From DYJE01 sp041660385 (GTDB taxonomy: Bacteria; Desulfobacterota; Desulfobacteria; Desulfobacterales; Desulfolunaceae), in contig JBAZWJ010000031.1 of NCBI GenBank assembly GCA_041660385.1, positions 4,519-68,518 of the forward strand: a stretch of DNA of 64,000 bases. The letters are read 5' to 3'. Numbering within the stretch: position 1 is the first letter of the stretch; each line of letters begins with the position of its first letter. Shown here piece after piece: positions 17,060-25,920 of this stretch. The position numbers and the translations under genes are program-made. The notes under the pieces are model-generated. The model was given only the letters and a program-made list of their open reading frames with translations, was not told where the DNA came from and did no database searches.

Positions 17060-17614
17060 ATGAAATTAAAAAAAATAATCACATTATGTTATGCATTTTT
17101 AGCATTGACCAGCTCAGTTCAGGCCGATTACATTACCAGACCGTTTACAGGAATATATACATGGTGGGGCGATATTTCATCAGGCACAATCTCCTTAGAA
17201 GGTACCGCTGATTTTATTTTAAATGATTTCGGTCCTGGTTTTGGCCCTCCCCCGTGGGTAGGTGTTAGAGGAGTGACTTATGACGGGCAATTAACTTTTG
17301 AAGATTGTTTTTATGAGCCTGGGGAAATGACAGTTCTAAATGAACACTACTCATCAGACGATTCTTTGTTGTTTCGATTCGGTGGACATGCTGGCGGTGA
17401 TGGGCCGAGATCTGACATTTTTGTTGAAAACAAGCCATTTAACCTTGTTTTCTATAATGATTTTTTTAGTCCCCCAAAAGACGGAATGATTCAGATTCAA
17501 TCAAATTTAGAACTATACGTTGGGGCTGCGCCGGTTCCTGAACCTGCCACGATGTTTCTTTTTGGACTCGGATTGATAGGGGCGACAATATCAAGAAGAA
17601 AGGTTGATATATAA
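17060..17614 (+). CDS. PEP-CTERM sorting-signal protein of the YTWWGD family
   Basis: A 184-aa exported protein. The Sec signal peptide MKLKKIITLCYAFLALTSSV is followed by an Ala-type cleavage site (QADY). The body has the blocks FTGIYTWWGDISSG, GTADFILNDFGPGFGP, DGQLTFEDCFYEPGEMTVLN and RFGGHAGGDGPRSDIFVEN, shared with the neighbours at 15164 and 17924. The C-terminal 26 residues are a complete PEP-CTERM tripartite signal: VPEPAT, a hydrophobic helix MFLFGLGLIGA and a basic end SRRK. It should be processed by the exosortase encoded at 48356-49201 and anchored or released at the outer surface. Predicted all-beta; the ligand is unknown. It is monocistronic, on the opposite strand to its relatives. 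Confidence 0.88.
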   Translation: MKLKKIITLCYAFLALTSSVQADYITRPFTGIYTWWGDISSGTISLEGTADFILNDFGPGFGPPPWVGVRGVTYDGQLTFEDCFYEPGEMTVLNEHYSSDDSLLFRFGGHAGGDGPRSDIFVENKPFNLVFYNDFFSPPKDGMIQIQSNLELYVGAAPVPEPATMFLFGLGLIGATISRRKVDI

Positions 17615-17905
17615 ATATTTTACTCTGTTTTTTTCTCAGAAAGTTGAGTTTATTAATATAATCCGCTATCAATTAGCAAAACGAATCTGGAGCTGATGCG
17701 GAAAAATGATGATTTGAAATGTATAAGAATCCGATAATCATCATTATAGCCATGAACATTTCGTCTGGCCAATCACCAGAATATTTGTTGACAAACATGT
17801 GTACCATCATATCAATTGACGGTCTTGGACAATACATTGGTACGGCTGAATCCCGATAAGGATAAAGATATCAAGGATGCTCTTTTAAGGTTTAGGTGAC
17901 AACTT

Positions 17906-18400
17906 CCTTAACACTCTCCAATATTATATAACCGGAGCAAAGTCCAATTGTAGTTCTGCTTGAATATTTACAGCAATAGAAGGGGCAGTAGATAAGTTTT
18001 TGATGTCAATCGTAAATGCTTTGTTATCCTCGAATATATCTGGACGTGGAGCATTACCGCCAGCATGGCCTCCGACTCTTGTCAGAATTGAATTATTAGT
18101 TGAATAGGTTTCATTCAGCATTGTAACCTCACCAGGCTCATAATAATCATCTTCATAATTTAATTTGCCATCAGATGTAGTGCCTTGCCCACCCAAAGGT
18201 CAGGACCATACTCAGGCCCGAAGTCTTTTAATATAAAATCCACCCGTACCATTTATAACAACTGACCCGGATGTGTCACCCCACCATGTATATTTCCCCG
18301 TAAATGGCCTTGTGATTTCTTTATTCATTGTCATATTTATCCTTACTTGATCTATGCAGAGTTTCATGCCAAAGTCGCGGTAGGCAACCATCACGTTGAG
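17906..18400. repeat. Duplicated segment, copy 2
   Basis: About 495 bp matching 15146-15643 in the same orientation, with scattered substitutions, one 4-bp deletion and one 1-bp insertion. The homology begins at CCTTAACACTC and ends at CACGTTGAG. The 290 bp between the PEP-CTERM gene and this copy hold no recognised feature. Confidence 0.9.
17924..18394 (-). pseudogene. Frameshifted duplicate of the YTWWGD-family gene
   Basis: Two overlapping fragments (18212-18394 and 17924-18196) together correspond to the intact copy at 15164-15577. Relative to that copy it has lost TTAA near 18185 and gained one C near 18241, so the reading frame breaks twice. The first fragment keeps TRPFTGKYTWWGDTSGSV, closer to the PEP-CTERM relative (TRPFTGIYTWWGD) than copy 1 (TRKFTG). 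The gene is inactive unless the short C-terminal fragment is expressed alone. Confidence 0.85.
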
Positions 18401-18633
18401 GTTATCCCCCTGTTAATTTTATAATATCGGATCTGGAGTTATAATTATTGGGTGTAATGGCGAAATATAGGCAGCAATTTAACATTATTCTTGAACAACT
18501 ATGTTATATCATCAATCGTTATTATCAAAAGAATGAAATATAATTATTTGTTGAAATAGTAGTCCTAAATATTAACATTAAATTCGAAAAAAACCACAAA
18601 AGAAGAATAACGTGGATAGTACGACACAGCGGC

Positions 18634-18760
18634 ATGTTCAGTCAAGTAGTTTCCAGACCGATTGTTTGCTTCATGGATAGAGGTCACAAGGAGCAGTATA
18701 TATATACTCAAGCCGGAATTTATTATGTCAACCGGCTTAAAGGCAACGAAAAAACCTCCC
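18634..18760 (+). pseudogene. Fragment of an IS4/IS5-type transposase
   Basis: A short open stretch reads IVCFMDRGHKEQYIYTQAG then IYYVNRLKGNEK. The pattern FMDRGY..(W)..L...GIYYVTRLK is typical of the segment around the second catalytic Asp of IS4/IS5-type transposases. Nothing of the rest of such a gene is present, so this is a relic. The IS1-like element lies 60 bp further on. Confidence 0.55.
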
Positions 18761-18818
18761 TTGTTTATTACATTGTATCGGAATTGGAATTTATAATTAT
18801 TTTAGACTTTAGTTTTAA

Positions 18819-20016
18819 GGTGATGTCCCCATTTAATTGACAAACGATAATAAATTTTATAATGATTGACTCGGTTAGAATAAATTTTTAAATCGGAGGC
18901 AATCATGAGTGAACTTGAACAATATTTCTGTCCCAACGAGCAATGCAAGGAATACGGTCTTCGTAGACAGGGTAACATCGCTGTCCGTGGCAAGTATGGT
19001 AAGGGCAAAAGTCGTGATTTGCTTTATTGTCGAACATGTGGCAAACGTTTTGCGGCTACACGTGCCAGTGCTCTGTTTGGTCTTCATTTGCCAGCCGAAA
19101 TGATTCGCCAAATCATCCACCATGCAGCAGAGGGTGTCGGAGTACGAGCCACCGCACGCCTATTGGAGCTTGATAAAGACACAGTCAATCGAGTAATCCT
19201 TCGGGCTGGTGAACATTGCGCTAAGGTTCTTTCAGAACTATTGACCTCATTGGAAATGACAGAAGTACAACTTGATGAGTTATGGACGTTTATAAAAAAA
19301 AGGAAAGTTCTGGCAGCACCGACGATCTTGAGAAAAAATACGGGCGGACGTGGATCTGGACTGCTATCGACGCATCCACGCGACTGATGATCACGTTTTG
19401 GATTGGTGGTCGTGAATTGGACGATGCCCGGCAACTACTGAAAGATTTGACTGGTCGTTGTATCGGAAAGCCATTGTTTGTCTCGGATGAACTACCCCAT
19501 TACGGAAGAGTATTGGCCGAGTTGTATCATAAGCAGATTGCACAGGAACCTACAGGTAAACCCGGGCGCCCAAGGAATCAAGAGCGGGTTATTGATGCAG
19601 ACCTTGACTAAGCAACGGTTCATAAGACGCGCTTGGGTGCAAAGATTATCAAGGTCGAACGCAAGATTGTCCACGGAAGCGAGGATCACGTACTATCGCG
19701 ATTAGAGAAGTCGCCAAGCAAGACTGTTAATACAGCGTATATCGAACGATCTAATCTGGATTGGCGATTGTGGGATGCTCACCTGGCTCGCAAGGCACCG
19801 ACTGTTGCCCGGTCAATGCGCTGGCTAAAGGTCAAGTTCGCAATATGTGTGGCCTGCTACAATTTGATCCGGCCACATGAAACACTCAGTCGTGGCAAGG
19901 ATCGTGTTTTTCGAGCAAAGACTCCCGCAATGGCAGCAAAGGTGACCAACCACCGATGGACGTTTGCAGAATTGCTGGCGCATCCTGCTTTGTGTCAATA
20001 ATATGGGGACATCACC
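18819..20016 (+). mobile_element. IS1-like insertion sequence with 8-bp target duplication
   Basis: Terminal inverted repeats GGTGATGTCCCCATTTAATT (18819 onward) and, at the other end, the complement of GGTGATGTCCCCATATTATT. Direct AGTTTTAA at 18811-18818 and 20017-20024 is the 8-bp target duplication. Length 1198 bp with one transposase occupying nearly all of it. The 8-bp duplication and the Cys-rich N-terminus fit the IS1 family, ISMhu11-like branch (from memory). Confidence 0.9.
18905..20001 (+). pseudogene. IS1-family transposase with frameshift and nonsense codon
   Basis: An N-terminal zinc finger (CPNEQC ... CRTCGKRF) and helix-turn-helix (VGVRATARLLELDKDTVNRV) are read in one frame to DELWTFIKK. 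At an A8 run (about 19291-19298) the frame must shift by -1 to continue as KESSGSTDDLEKKYGRTWIWTAID and DASTRLM (first catalytic Asp in WTAID). An in-frame TAA at 19609 then interrupts DLD*ATVHKTRLGAK. The C-terminal part (TAYIERSNLDWRLWDAHLAR ... NLIRPHETLSRG) is intact to 20001. The A-run could be a programmed slippery site as in IS1, but the TAA (probably once Tyr) inactivates the gene. Confidence 0.85.
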
Positions 20017-20068
20017 AGTTTTAAGACCTACTCTTTATTTCAAAATCTTTATATCAAGATACCAAGAA

Positions 20069-20114
20069 CAAAAAAAAGTCAAATACCACTGGTAAAGCCG
20101 ATGGCATTTGACTT
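20069..20114 (-). terminator. Rho-independent terminator for the secreted-protein pair
   Basis: On the minus strand AAAGTCAAATGCCA pairs with TGGTATTTGACTTT across an 11-nt loop and is followed by T8. It lies about 220 bp downstream of the gene ending at 20331 on the same strand. The 20025-20330 gap otherwise shows no gene. Confidence 0.7.
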
Positions 20115-20330
20115 TATGTCTGTTCAAAGCGAAAAAAAGTGGGTAGACTCAAAAGTTGTTATTTTAATAGAAGTCAGAAGCCCTAAACGACTATCTTCTT
20201 CAACTTAATTCTCAGAACGAATCTTCATCTTTAACAAATGTCAGCAATATTATAACAGCAAAATTCTTTCTTCTACCACAATAATAAATCAGATTTACTC
20301 CCCATCAAAAATAACTAATTAAACATAAAT

Positions 20331-20705
20331 TCAATTAGTTATCCTTACATTTGTTGGTTTCTGTGGCACAACAACAGGAAAGGAGCTTTCAGAAAATGGG
20401 GACACTGAACCGTCTTCATAGACATCTTGTACACTGAAATAAAACGAACCACTGACACCATTACCTAAATATACCTGATTATTAGATTTTTCAGCAACCG
20501 GGCCATTAATGGGAGTTATCTGAAGAGTATTCGGATACTTCGAAGGATCTGTTTGTTCAGTCGTCCCATACTTCAAAACATATTTTGTAACTTTTAGGTT
20601 GGGGTTTTGATTGATAACTGTTAAATTCGCTGTGCCGGCTACACATATTGATGAAAAACACACCGTGACCCAAAGACAGATCAAAGCATATAGATTCTTT
20701 TGCAT
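20331..20705 (-). CDS. Small secreted protein, Fn3/immunoglobulin-like
   Basis: 124 aa from the ATG at 20705, chosen because GGAGG lies seven bases upstream. The N-terminal signal peptide MQKNLYALICLWVTVCFSSI is followed by VAG-type cleavage. The mature ~100 residues (ANLTVINQNPNLKVTKYVLK through GSFYFSVQDVYEDGSVSPFS to PQKPTNVRITN) show the alternating strands and W/Y-poor core of a fibronectin type III-like domain, a common extracellular carbohydrate- or protein-binding scaffold. Probably co-transcribed with the 384-aa secreted protein 78 bp upstream. Function unknown. Confidence 0.6.
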   Translation of the reverse strand: MQKNLYALICLWVTVCFSSICVAGTANLTVINQNPNLKVTKYVLKYGTTEQTDPSKYPNTLQITPINGPVAEKSNNQVYLGNGVSGSFYFSVQDVYEDGSVSPFSESSFPVVVPQKPTNVRITN

Positions 20706-20783
20706 TAATATTTCCTCCATTGATTTTTGTTATGCTATTACACTATTCAGATAAACATAAATATCTAACGTTTAAAATTTATA

Positions 20784-21938
20784 TCATTTAAAATTGACCG
20801 GTAAACCATTTGATGGATTTCCATTATCATCTACAATAAACAGAAACGCTTGACCACTTGAAAACGAGCCCTTATTAACTGTAATCTTTACAGAATCAAC
20901 ATCACCAACCCTGGGATTCCACTTTGTTGGAATTTGAATTTCGCGATGTGTACACTGACTCCAAATACTGGAATTTCCGATCTCAACTCGTGCCTGTGAG
21001 TTAAACTGAACGAAAACATCATCAATGTAAAAATTGCCTTTGTCAACCCCATTACCAAAATAATTTTCCCATACAATGTTTTTCCACGGATAATCAGTTG
21101 TTTCTCTTGTGGATGTATTTCTAATATAATTGGCAAAGGTAACGGGTGGTACTGGTACACCATCTTCGCTCCTATGAATCAATATACTTATAGTTCCGTC
21201 TTTTGTATTTGGGGTACTTGTTTCTGTCCAGACTTCAATTCGCTGCCAAACATTCGTTTTGATACCATATGATCTATAAATACTTGCAGGCGTTGAATCA
21301 CCAGCATAACACGAGGTATCATAAGTTGGGATAGAAGAAGATCTACAAAAATTTATCAACATATTATTCCCGTTCTCAAACATCGGAGGGTTACTTGTTC
21401 CCATTAACTGTTGGGACCAGTACCAGTTATGGGGTTGATCCGCGTAAATTCCCCCACCGAGGCCCGGCGTAACACGAAACATTTTAAATTGCCCAACGGA
21501 TGAAGAAGTAGAACCGGTTGCCCATGTTAATGGAACGGGTTTAAACCACCATGTGGCGTACGCAGAGTTGAACCCCCCTGGTTTGTTAAGAGTGAATCCG
21601 CTTGTGTATACAGATGATATTGGAAAAAAAGCTTTTATACTCTTTGAACCACCATGCTTGTCTTCAGTTGTATATACAGGACACTGTCTTGATGAACTTG
21701 TTGTTTCAGTACTCCAATTAGTTGGAAGTTTTATTTCCGAATTATTAGTCCCTTGTTCAATATTATTACCAAGCCATTGTGTATCAAGAGTGTGTGTTCC
21801 GAAACCGGCACCTCTAACAATAATACTATCACCATCATCAAACAGTGAATCCGACACTGCAGTAACTTTCGGTATAGCTCCATAAGAATAATATGGAACC
21901 ATGATAATCAATACAAAAAAGAAATATAGAATTTTCAA
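20784..21938 (-). CDS. Large secreted protein with N-terminal IPT/TIG-like domain
   Basis: 384 aa with a clear signal peptide (KILYFFFVLIIMVPYYSYGA). Residues about 21-60 (PKVTAVSDSLFDDGDSIIVR then GAGFGT) match the start of an IPT/TIG immunoglobulin-like domain. The central 250 residues are rich in Trp/Tyr/Asn and contain KNVWQRIEVWTET-like and IYIDDVFV-like strands, reminiscent of concanavalin-like jelly-roll domains of polysaccharide lyases and lectins. No catalytic motif is recognised. It heads a two-gene secreted-protein unit next to the polysaccharide locus, so a role at the cell surface or in polymer binding is plausible but unproven. Confidence 0.55.
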   Translation of the reverse strand: MKILYFFFVLIIMVPYYSYGAIPKVTAVSDSLFDDGDSIIVRGAGFGTHTLDTQWLGNNIEQGTNNSEIKLPTNWSTETTSSSRQCPVYTTEDKHGGSKSIKAFFPISSVYTSGFTLNKPGGFNSAYATWWFKPVPLTWATGSTSSSVGQFKMFRVTPGLGGGIYADQPHNWYWSQQLMGTSNPPMFENGNNMLINFCRSSSIPTYDTSCYAGDSTPASIYRSYGIKTNVWQRIEVWTETSTPNTKDGTISILIHRSEDGVPVPPVTFANYIRNTSTRETTDYPWKNIVWENYFGNGVDKGNFYIDDVFVQFNSQARVEIGNSSIWSQCTHREIQIPTKWNPRVGDVDSVKITVNKGSFSSGQAFLFIVDDNGNPSNGLPVNFK

Positions 21939-22267
21939 TGCGTCCTCCTCACTTTTTTACAATTACAACCATCTCAACTTATTTAAACACGAAGAAACAT
22001 TTGCAAATATTGAGCCATATTTAACAAAAAATTATGTTTTTCATAAAGCAAATAACTGGTGATTTGATGAGATTAATTAAAGAGTTTCATTTATAAATAA
22101 TAAAGGTTAATCACTGCCTGCTGATTCATACAATTTTTCATGGTTTGTAGCCCAGCTCAGTCAGATCTATTTGACTTGAGAAATGGCTCCGTTTGTTTGA
22201 ACAGTGAAATTTCATTATTTAGTGAAGCATCTGCCTCTTATCAAGCCGCCTTTTCAACTGTCGTCGG

Positions 22268-22337
22268 CTACATCATGTTATAAGCCTCATCTGGTGTTCT
22301 TTTTCCCAATTGGGAATGGGTAAATCCCGTTACTGAC
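22268..22337 (-). pseudogene. C-terminal relic of an IS3-type transposase
   Basis: On the minus strand the frame reads GFTHSQLGKRTPDEAYNMM then TAG. This matches the extreme C-terminus of IS3-family integrase-type transposases (..RPHSSLGYKTPDEVY..). It marks the edge between the IS-scarred zone and the polysaccharide locus. The remainder of the 330-bp gap 21939-22267 is AT-rich with no further feature recognised. Confidence 0.5.
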
Positions 22338-22346
22338 AAAAGACTT

Positions 22347-23312
22347 TTACCATGTTGCAATTTTTTCATTTAATTCAATAAGCCGCTTATTCCAAGATTC
22401 GGACAGTGTCTTCCTTAATATAATTATGTCATTCTGATATTTTTTATAATTTTTTATAATTTCATTTATCCCATCAGAAATTGATTTTGCATCAGGTGTT
22501 ACAAAAATGCACCCTTTATTGAAATATGAGCGTAAAGCAACTGTGTCAGAAAGTATAAGTGGCTTCCCAACAGAAATCCCTTCATATGCCCCACAAACAA
22601 GACAATTTTCTCTTAAGGTCAGATCTAATACTGCATCTACTGAATTTAACAAACTCCAATAGCTATCGTCTGAAATATAACCTAAGAGTTTAACGTTTGA
22701 AGAAAGTTCATTGGTATTAAACTTACCTTTATAGTTGCCTGTAAAATATAAAAAAATATCATCAGAAATAATGTGTCCCGATTTAATCATTTCACCAAAT
22801 GGTTCATCGTTACTAAAAGTACAAATGCAGGCGATATTGAATCTTCCTTTTAAATTATAACCCAAGGGTTTAAAAGATTCAAATGGTGAATAGATCTTAT
22901 CTTGTAAAATAAAAGCACGGCCATTATTTTCTTCAACTATTTGTTTTAATGCAATGTTTGTTACAATAGTAAGGTTAGAGTTTTTTTGAATAAAAGCAGA
23001 TATTTTCATTAAACAATTATTTCGACCCTCAAATGGTAGAATACCTGCATTATGGGAATCAATAATTAATGGGAATTTAAAAATTTTTTTTAATAATACC
23101 GCTATCAATGATAATAATATCGATGGGTTTTGAACCGCGATAATGTTTTTTCGATTTAAATAAATTATTAATATTGTGCGTAATGTGCAGACAAAGTACC
23201 GGACCAACCTTGGTTTATTTATAATTAGTTCATATAATTTCCAATTTAAACTTTCGCTAATTCCTTTATTTCTTATTTGCTTCTCCCAAGTAATCCAAAT
23301 TCCATTTTTCAT
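22347..23312 (-). CDS. Glycosyltransferase, GT4-like
   Basis: 321 aa, soluble. GT-B fold features: the N-terminal half has alternating strands and helices (NIIAVQNPSILLSLIAVLLK, LIIDSHNAG). The C-terminal half carries GYISDDSYWSLLNSVDAVLD and LVCGAYEGISVGKPLILSD, the region that contacts the nucleotide-sugar donor and ends with the conserved acidic residue (YEG) typical of family GT4. It adds one sugar to the growing lipid-linked repeat. It is the last gene of the long minus-strand polysaccharide run and is slightly shorter than usual (360-400 aa). Confidence 0.75.
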   Translation of the reverse strand: MKNGIWITWEKQIRNKGISESLNWKLYELIINKPRLVRYFVCTLRTILIIYLNRKNIIAVQNPSILLSLIAVLLKKIFKFPLIIDSHNAGILPFEGRNNCLMKISAFIQKNSNLTIVTNIALKQIVEENNGRAFILQDKIYSPFESFKPLGYNLKGRFNIACICTFSNDEPFGEMIKSGHIISDDIFLYFTGNYKGKFNTNELSSNVKLLGYISDDSYWSLLNSVDAVLDLTLRENCLVCGAYEGISVGKPLILSDTVALRSYFNKGCIFVTPDAKSISDGINEIIKNYKKYQNDIIILRKTLSESWNKRLIELNEKIATW

Positions 23313-23319
23313 ATTGCCC

Positions 23320-24468
23320 CTATTTATGAATATGTATACACTGATCGCTTCTTAAGTACTCAGCAATTGAAGATGCAATTGCCAAAGACCCTGCATCAGT
23401 ATAATGGACATTATCACCAAATTCAATTTTACTATGGGGTAAAATACGGTATAGATCAATAAGATCCAAGCGATTTTCACCTGCCACGTATTTTATAGAA
23501 TTATTACATTTGGCTAATGCATCAATAATCCCTTTTAGAGATAATTTAATATAAAATCTTCTAAAATCATAAAAAATATCCTGATAATCTTCCATATTTT
23601 CATTACGCAACAACATTGGATATGTACTCAATACAACTTTGATATGTTTCGATTTTATATATTTTACCAATGTATCAAGATCACTTTGAAATGAAGCCAC
23701 AGCTTCAGGGGCAACAGAATCAGCTGGAGGTTGCCCGTTTAGCTTAACCCTTTCCATGGCAATGACCTGATTTTTCATGGCCATAAGCTGATATTTTTTT
23801 AAAATTTCCTGGGGTAAAACACTTTTAATCACTATCTTTATTTTTGGTAATATACGTAAAGAACCAATGCCTTGTTTTACATTGTTAATGAAGCTTTTTT
23901 TCAAATTAAGGGGTTTATTATTTTGTTTGGTCTGCGATATTTGTTTTTTAGTATCACCCATATTATGAGTAGAAATATTATCAACATAATTAAATGGATT
24001 AACAACCATAATTATTATTTCCGGCTGTAGATCCAATACATATTTATCCAGATAGACTGTCCATTTATCTAAAAACTGTCCGACAACAGCCGTATTAATA
24101 ACGTCATAGTTATCTCCTAATATTTCATTCAATTGTCTTGGCCAATCTTTATTTTGGCTCTCATACAAACCAAATGTTTCCGAGGCTCCCATACACACAA
24201 TTCTGATTTTTCCGACGTTAGTTCCTGTTTTAATATCTGGCCCACGAAAACCTAAATTATTTATTTTCCATTTTTCAAATTGTGCATTTGGAATATTATG
24301 TCTTATTCTTTCAGCATCATATTCCCTTAAAATATCTGGCGAGTACTTTCCAAACATCGGGGCATTGTACTTAAATTTGTCATCAACTCTTGCCAAGAAT
24401 TCGAGCGTCAAACAAAATATAAGAAAAATAAAACAAACATTTATATATTGATAAGTTATTTTCATCAT
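23320..24468 (-). CDS. Membrane-anchored SGNH/GDSL-hydrolase-like protein (O-acylation partner)
   Basis: 382 aa with an N-terminal signal anchor (YINVCFIFLIFCLTLEFLA). SGNH motifs: block I GASETFG (nucleophile Ser in GxSxT form), block III-like VNPFN with its Asn, and C-terminal DNVHYTDAGS supplying Asp and His. Such periplasmic proteins accept the acyl group exported by an MBOAT protein, as AlgJ/AlgX do with AlgI in alginate O-acetylation. It follows the MBOAT gene with a three-base gap and probable translational coupling, which supports this pairing. The family is also found as unrelated esterases. Confidence 0.75.
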   Translation of the reverse strand: MMKITYQYINVCFIFLIFCLTLEFLARVDDKFKYNAPMFGKYSPDILREYDAERIRHNIPNAQFEKWKINNLGFRGPDIKTGTNVGKIRIVCMGASETFGLYESQNKDWPRQLNEILGDNYDVINTAVVGQFLDKWTVYLDKYVLDLQPEIIIMVVNPFNYVDNISTHNMGDTKKQISQTKQNNKPLNLKKSFINNVKQGIGSLRILPKIKIVIKSVLPQEILKKYQLMAMKNQVIAMERVKLNGQPPADSVAPEAVASFQSDLDTLVKYIKSKHIKVVLSTYPMLLRNENMEDYQDIFYDFRRFYIKLSLKGIIDALAKCNNSIKYVAGENRLDLIDLYRILPHSKIEFGDNVHYTDAGSLAIASSIAEYLRSDQCIHIHK

Positions 24469-24471
24469 TGT

Positions 24472-25920
24472 TTAAAACTGCAAATAAATAAAAGATTGCG
24501 CCTTAGCACCATAAAAGCAAAGAAGATAAGCAACGCATGCATACAGAAAACTCTTTAGGTACAAAGGTTGACAACGAAAATCAACATATTTGATATATTT
24601 ACAATCAAACTCCCAAATAACCCAATTATCTTTCAATATCTGAAAAAGCATAACCGCAAATGGTATGGCAATAAAGAAAGATACTTTACCCAGAAGATCA
24701 AATGCCTGCCCGATGGGAATAGAACTTAAAGTAACTATATGATACATAATGGTTTTAATCTGGCCATAACTTTCAGCACGGAAAAAAATCCAACCTATGC
24801 ATATAAACTGAAACATAACAAATGCTTTAGCCATATAGATAATAATAGATGAATGTGATTCCATAAATACTATTTTGATATTTTTACTGAATCGATGTAT
24901 GCAAAGGAGCATTCCATGGAATCCTCCCCATATTATGAAATTCCAAGCAGACCCATGCCAAAGTCCCCCCAAAAGCATGGTCACCATCAGATTGCGATAC
25001 GTTTTTTCTCGGCTGGTTTTGTTTCCACCCATAGGAATGTATAGATAATCTCTCAACCACGTCGAAAGACTGATATGCCATCGTCTCCAGAAATCTGATG
25101 GGTCGATTGAAAAATAAGGATTTTTAAAGTTATGGATTAAATCAATTCCAAGGCATTTTGAAACGCCTCTTGCAATATCGGTATATCCCGAAAAATCACC
25201 GTAAATCTGGAACGCAAAGGCCCAGGTCGCAATAATATATTCTACACCTGTTGAATTTTTATTACCGTATATCTGTTTAACAATAACAGCCAGATTATCT
25301 GCCACAAACACTTTCATGAACAAACCCCAGAAAATCAGATTAAGCCCTCTGATAAACTTATCCTTATTAAATTGACGACTGTTTTCAATTTGAGGTAATA
25401 AGGCACTTGCTCTTTCAATAGGCCCAGCTAAAAGCAATGGGAAAAAAGATACGAATAATGCAAAATTTAAAAAACTATGGGTTGGTTTCTGTTTGCCGCG
25501 AAAAACATCAATCGAATATGCCATTTTCTGAAACGTATAAAAAGAAATACCAACAGGTAATATAACATTGATCATGGTAAAACTTGGATGGATTCCAATA
25601 AAATGTAGCGAAGAAAACAGCGTATCAGAAAAGAAATTCCAATATTTAAAAAAACCAAGTAACGTCAAGTTTATAATTATACTGATAAGAACGTAATGAT
25701 GTTTCTTAGTTTTTGAAGGTTCATTATATATCAGTAGCCCACAAAAATAATCCAAACTGGTTGATAAAAATATAAGAAATAGAAATCGCCAATCCCACCA
25801 CCCATAAAAAACATAACTGGCTATTAATAATAAACAATTTTGCCAGTGATGACTGAAACAATAATAAAGCCCGACAACAACACAAAAAAAAACAAAAAAT
25901 TCGAACGAATTAAAAATCAT
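24472..25920 (-). CDS. MBOAT-family O-acyltransferase (AlgI-like)
   Basis: 482 aa with about ten hydrophobic segments. Family hallmarks: the N-terminal LLIASYVFYGWWDWRFL, DFWRRWHISLSTWLRDYLYI in the middle, and GGLWHGSAWNFIIWGGFHG holding the invariant active-site His. It moves an acyl group, usually acetyl, across the inner membrane onto a polysaccharide via a periplasmic partner. The ATG at 25920 is chosen because it overlaps the upstream stop (ATGA) and gives the usual MIFNSFEFF start; a longer frame exists but has no support. Confidence 0.93.
   Translation of the reverse strand: MIFNSFEFFVFFCVVVGLYYCFSHHWQNCLLLIASYVFYGWWDWRFLFLIFLSTSLDYFCGLLIYNEPSKTKKHHYVLISIIINLTLLGFFKYWNFFSDTLFSSLHFIGIHPSFTMINVILPVGISFYTFQKMAYSIDVFRGKQKPTHSFLNFALFVSFFPLLLAGPIERASALLPQIENSRQFNKDKFIRGLNLIFWGLFMKVFVADNLAVIVKQIYGNKNSTGVEYIIATWAFAFQIYGDFSGYTDIARGVSKCLGIDLIHNFKNPYFSIDPSDFWRRWHISLSTWLRDYLYIPMGGNKTSREKTYRNLMVTMLLGGLWHGSAWNFIIWGGFHGMLLCIHRFSKNIKIVFMESHSSIIIYMAKAFVMFQFICIGWIFFRAESYGQIKTIMYHIVTLSSIPIGQAFDLLGKVSFFIAIPFAVMLFQILKDNWVIWEFDCKYIKYVDFRCQPLYLKSFLYACVAYLLCFYGAKAQSFIYLQF

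Noticed and set aside
20784..21938. Secreted protein as a PEP-CTERM substrate
   Set aside because: Its C-terminus has no PEP motif, hydrophobic helix or basic end.
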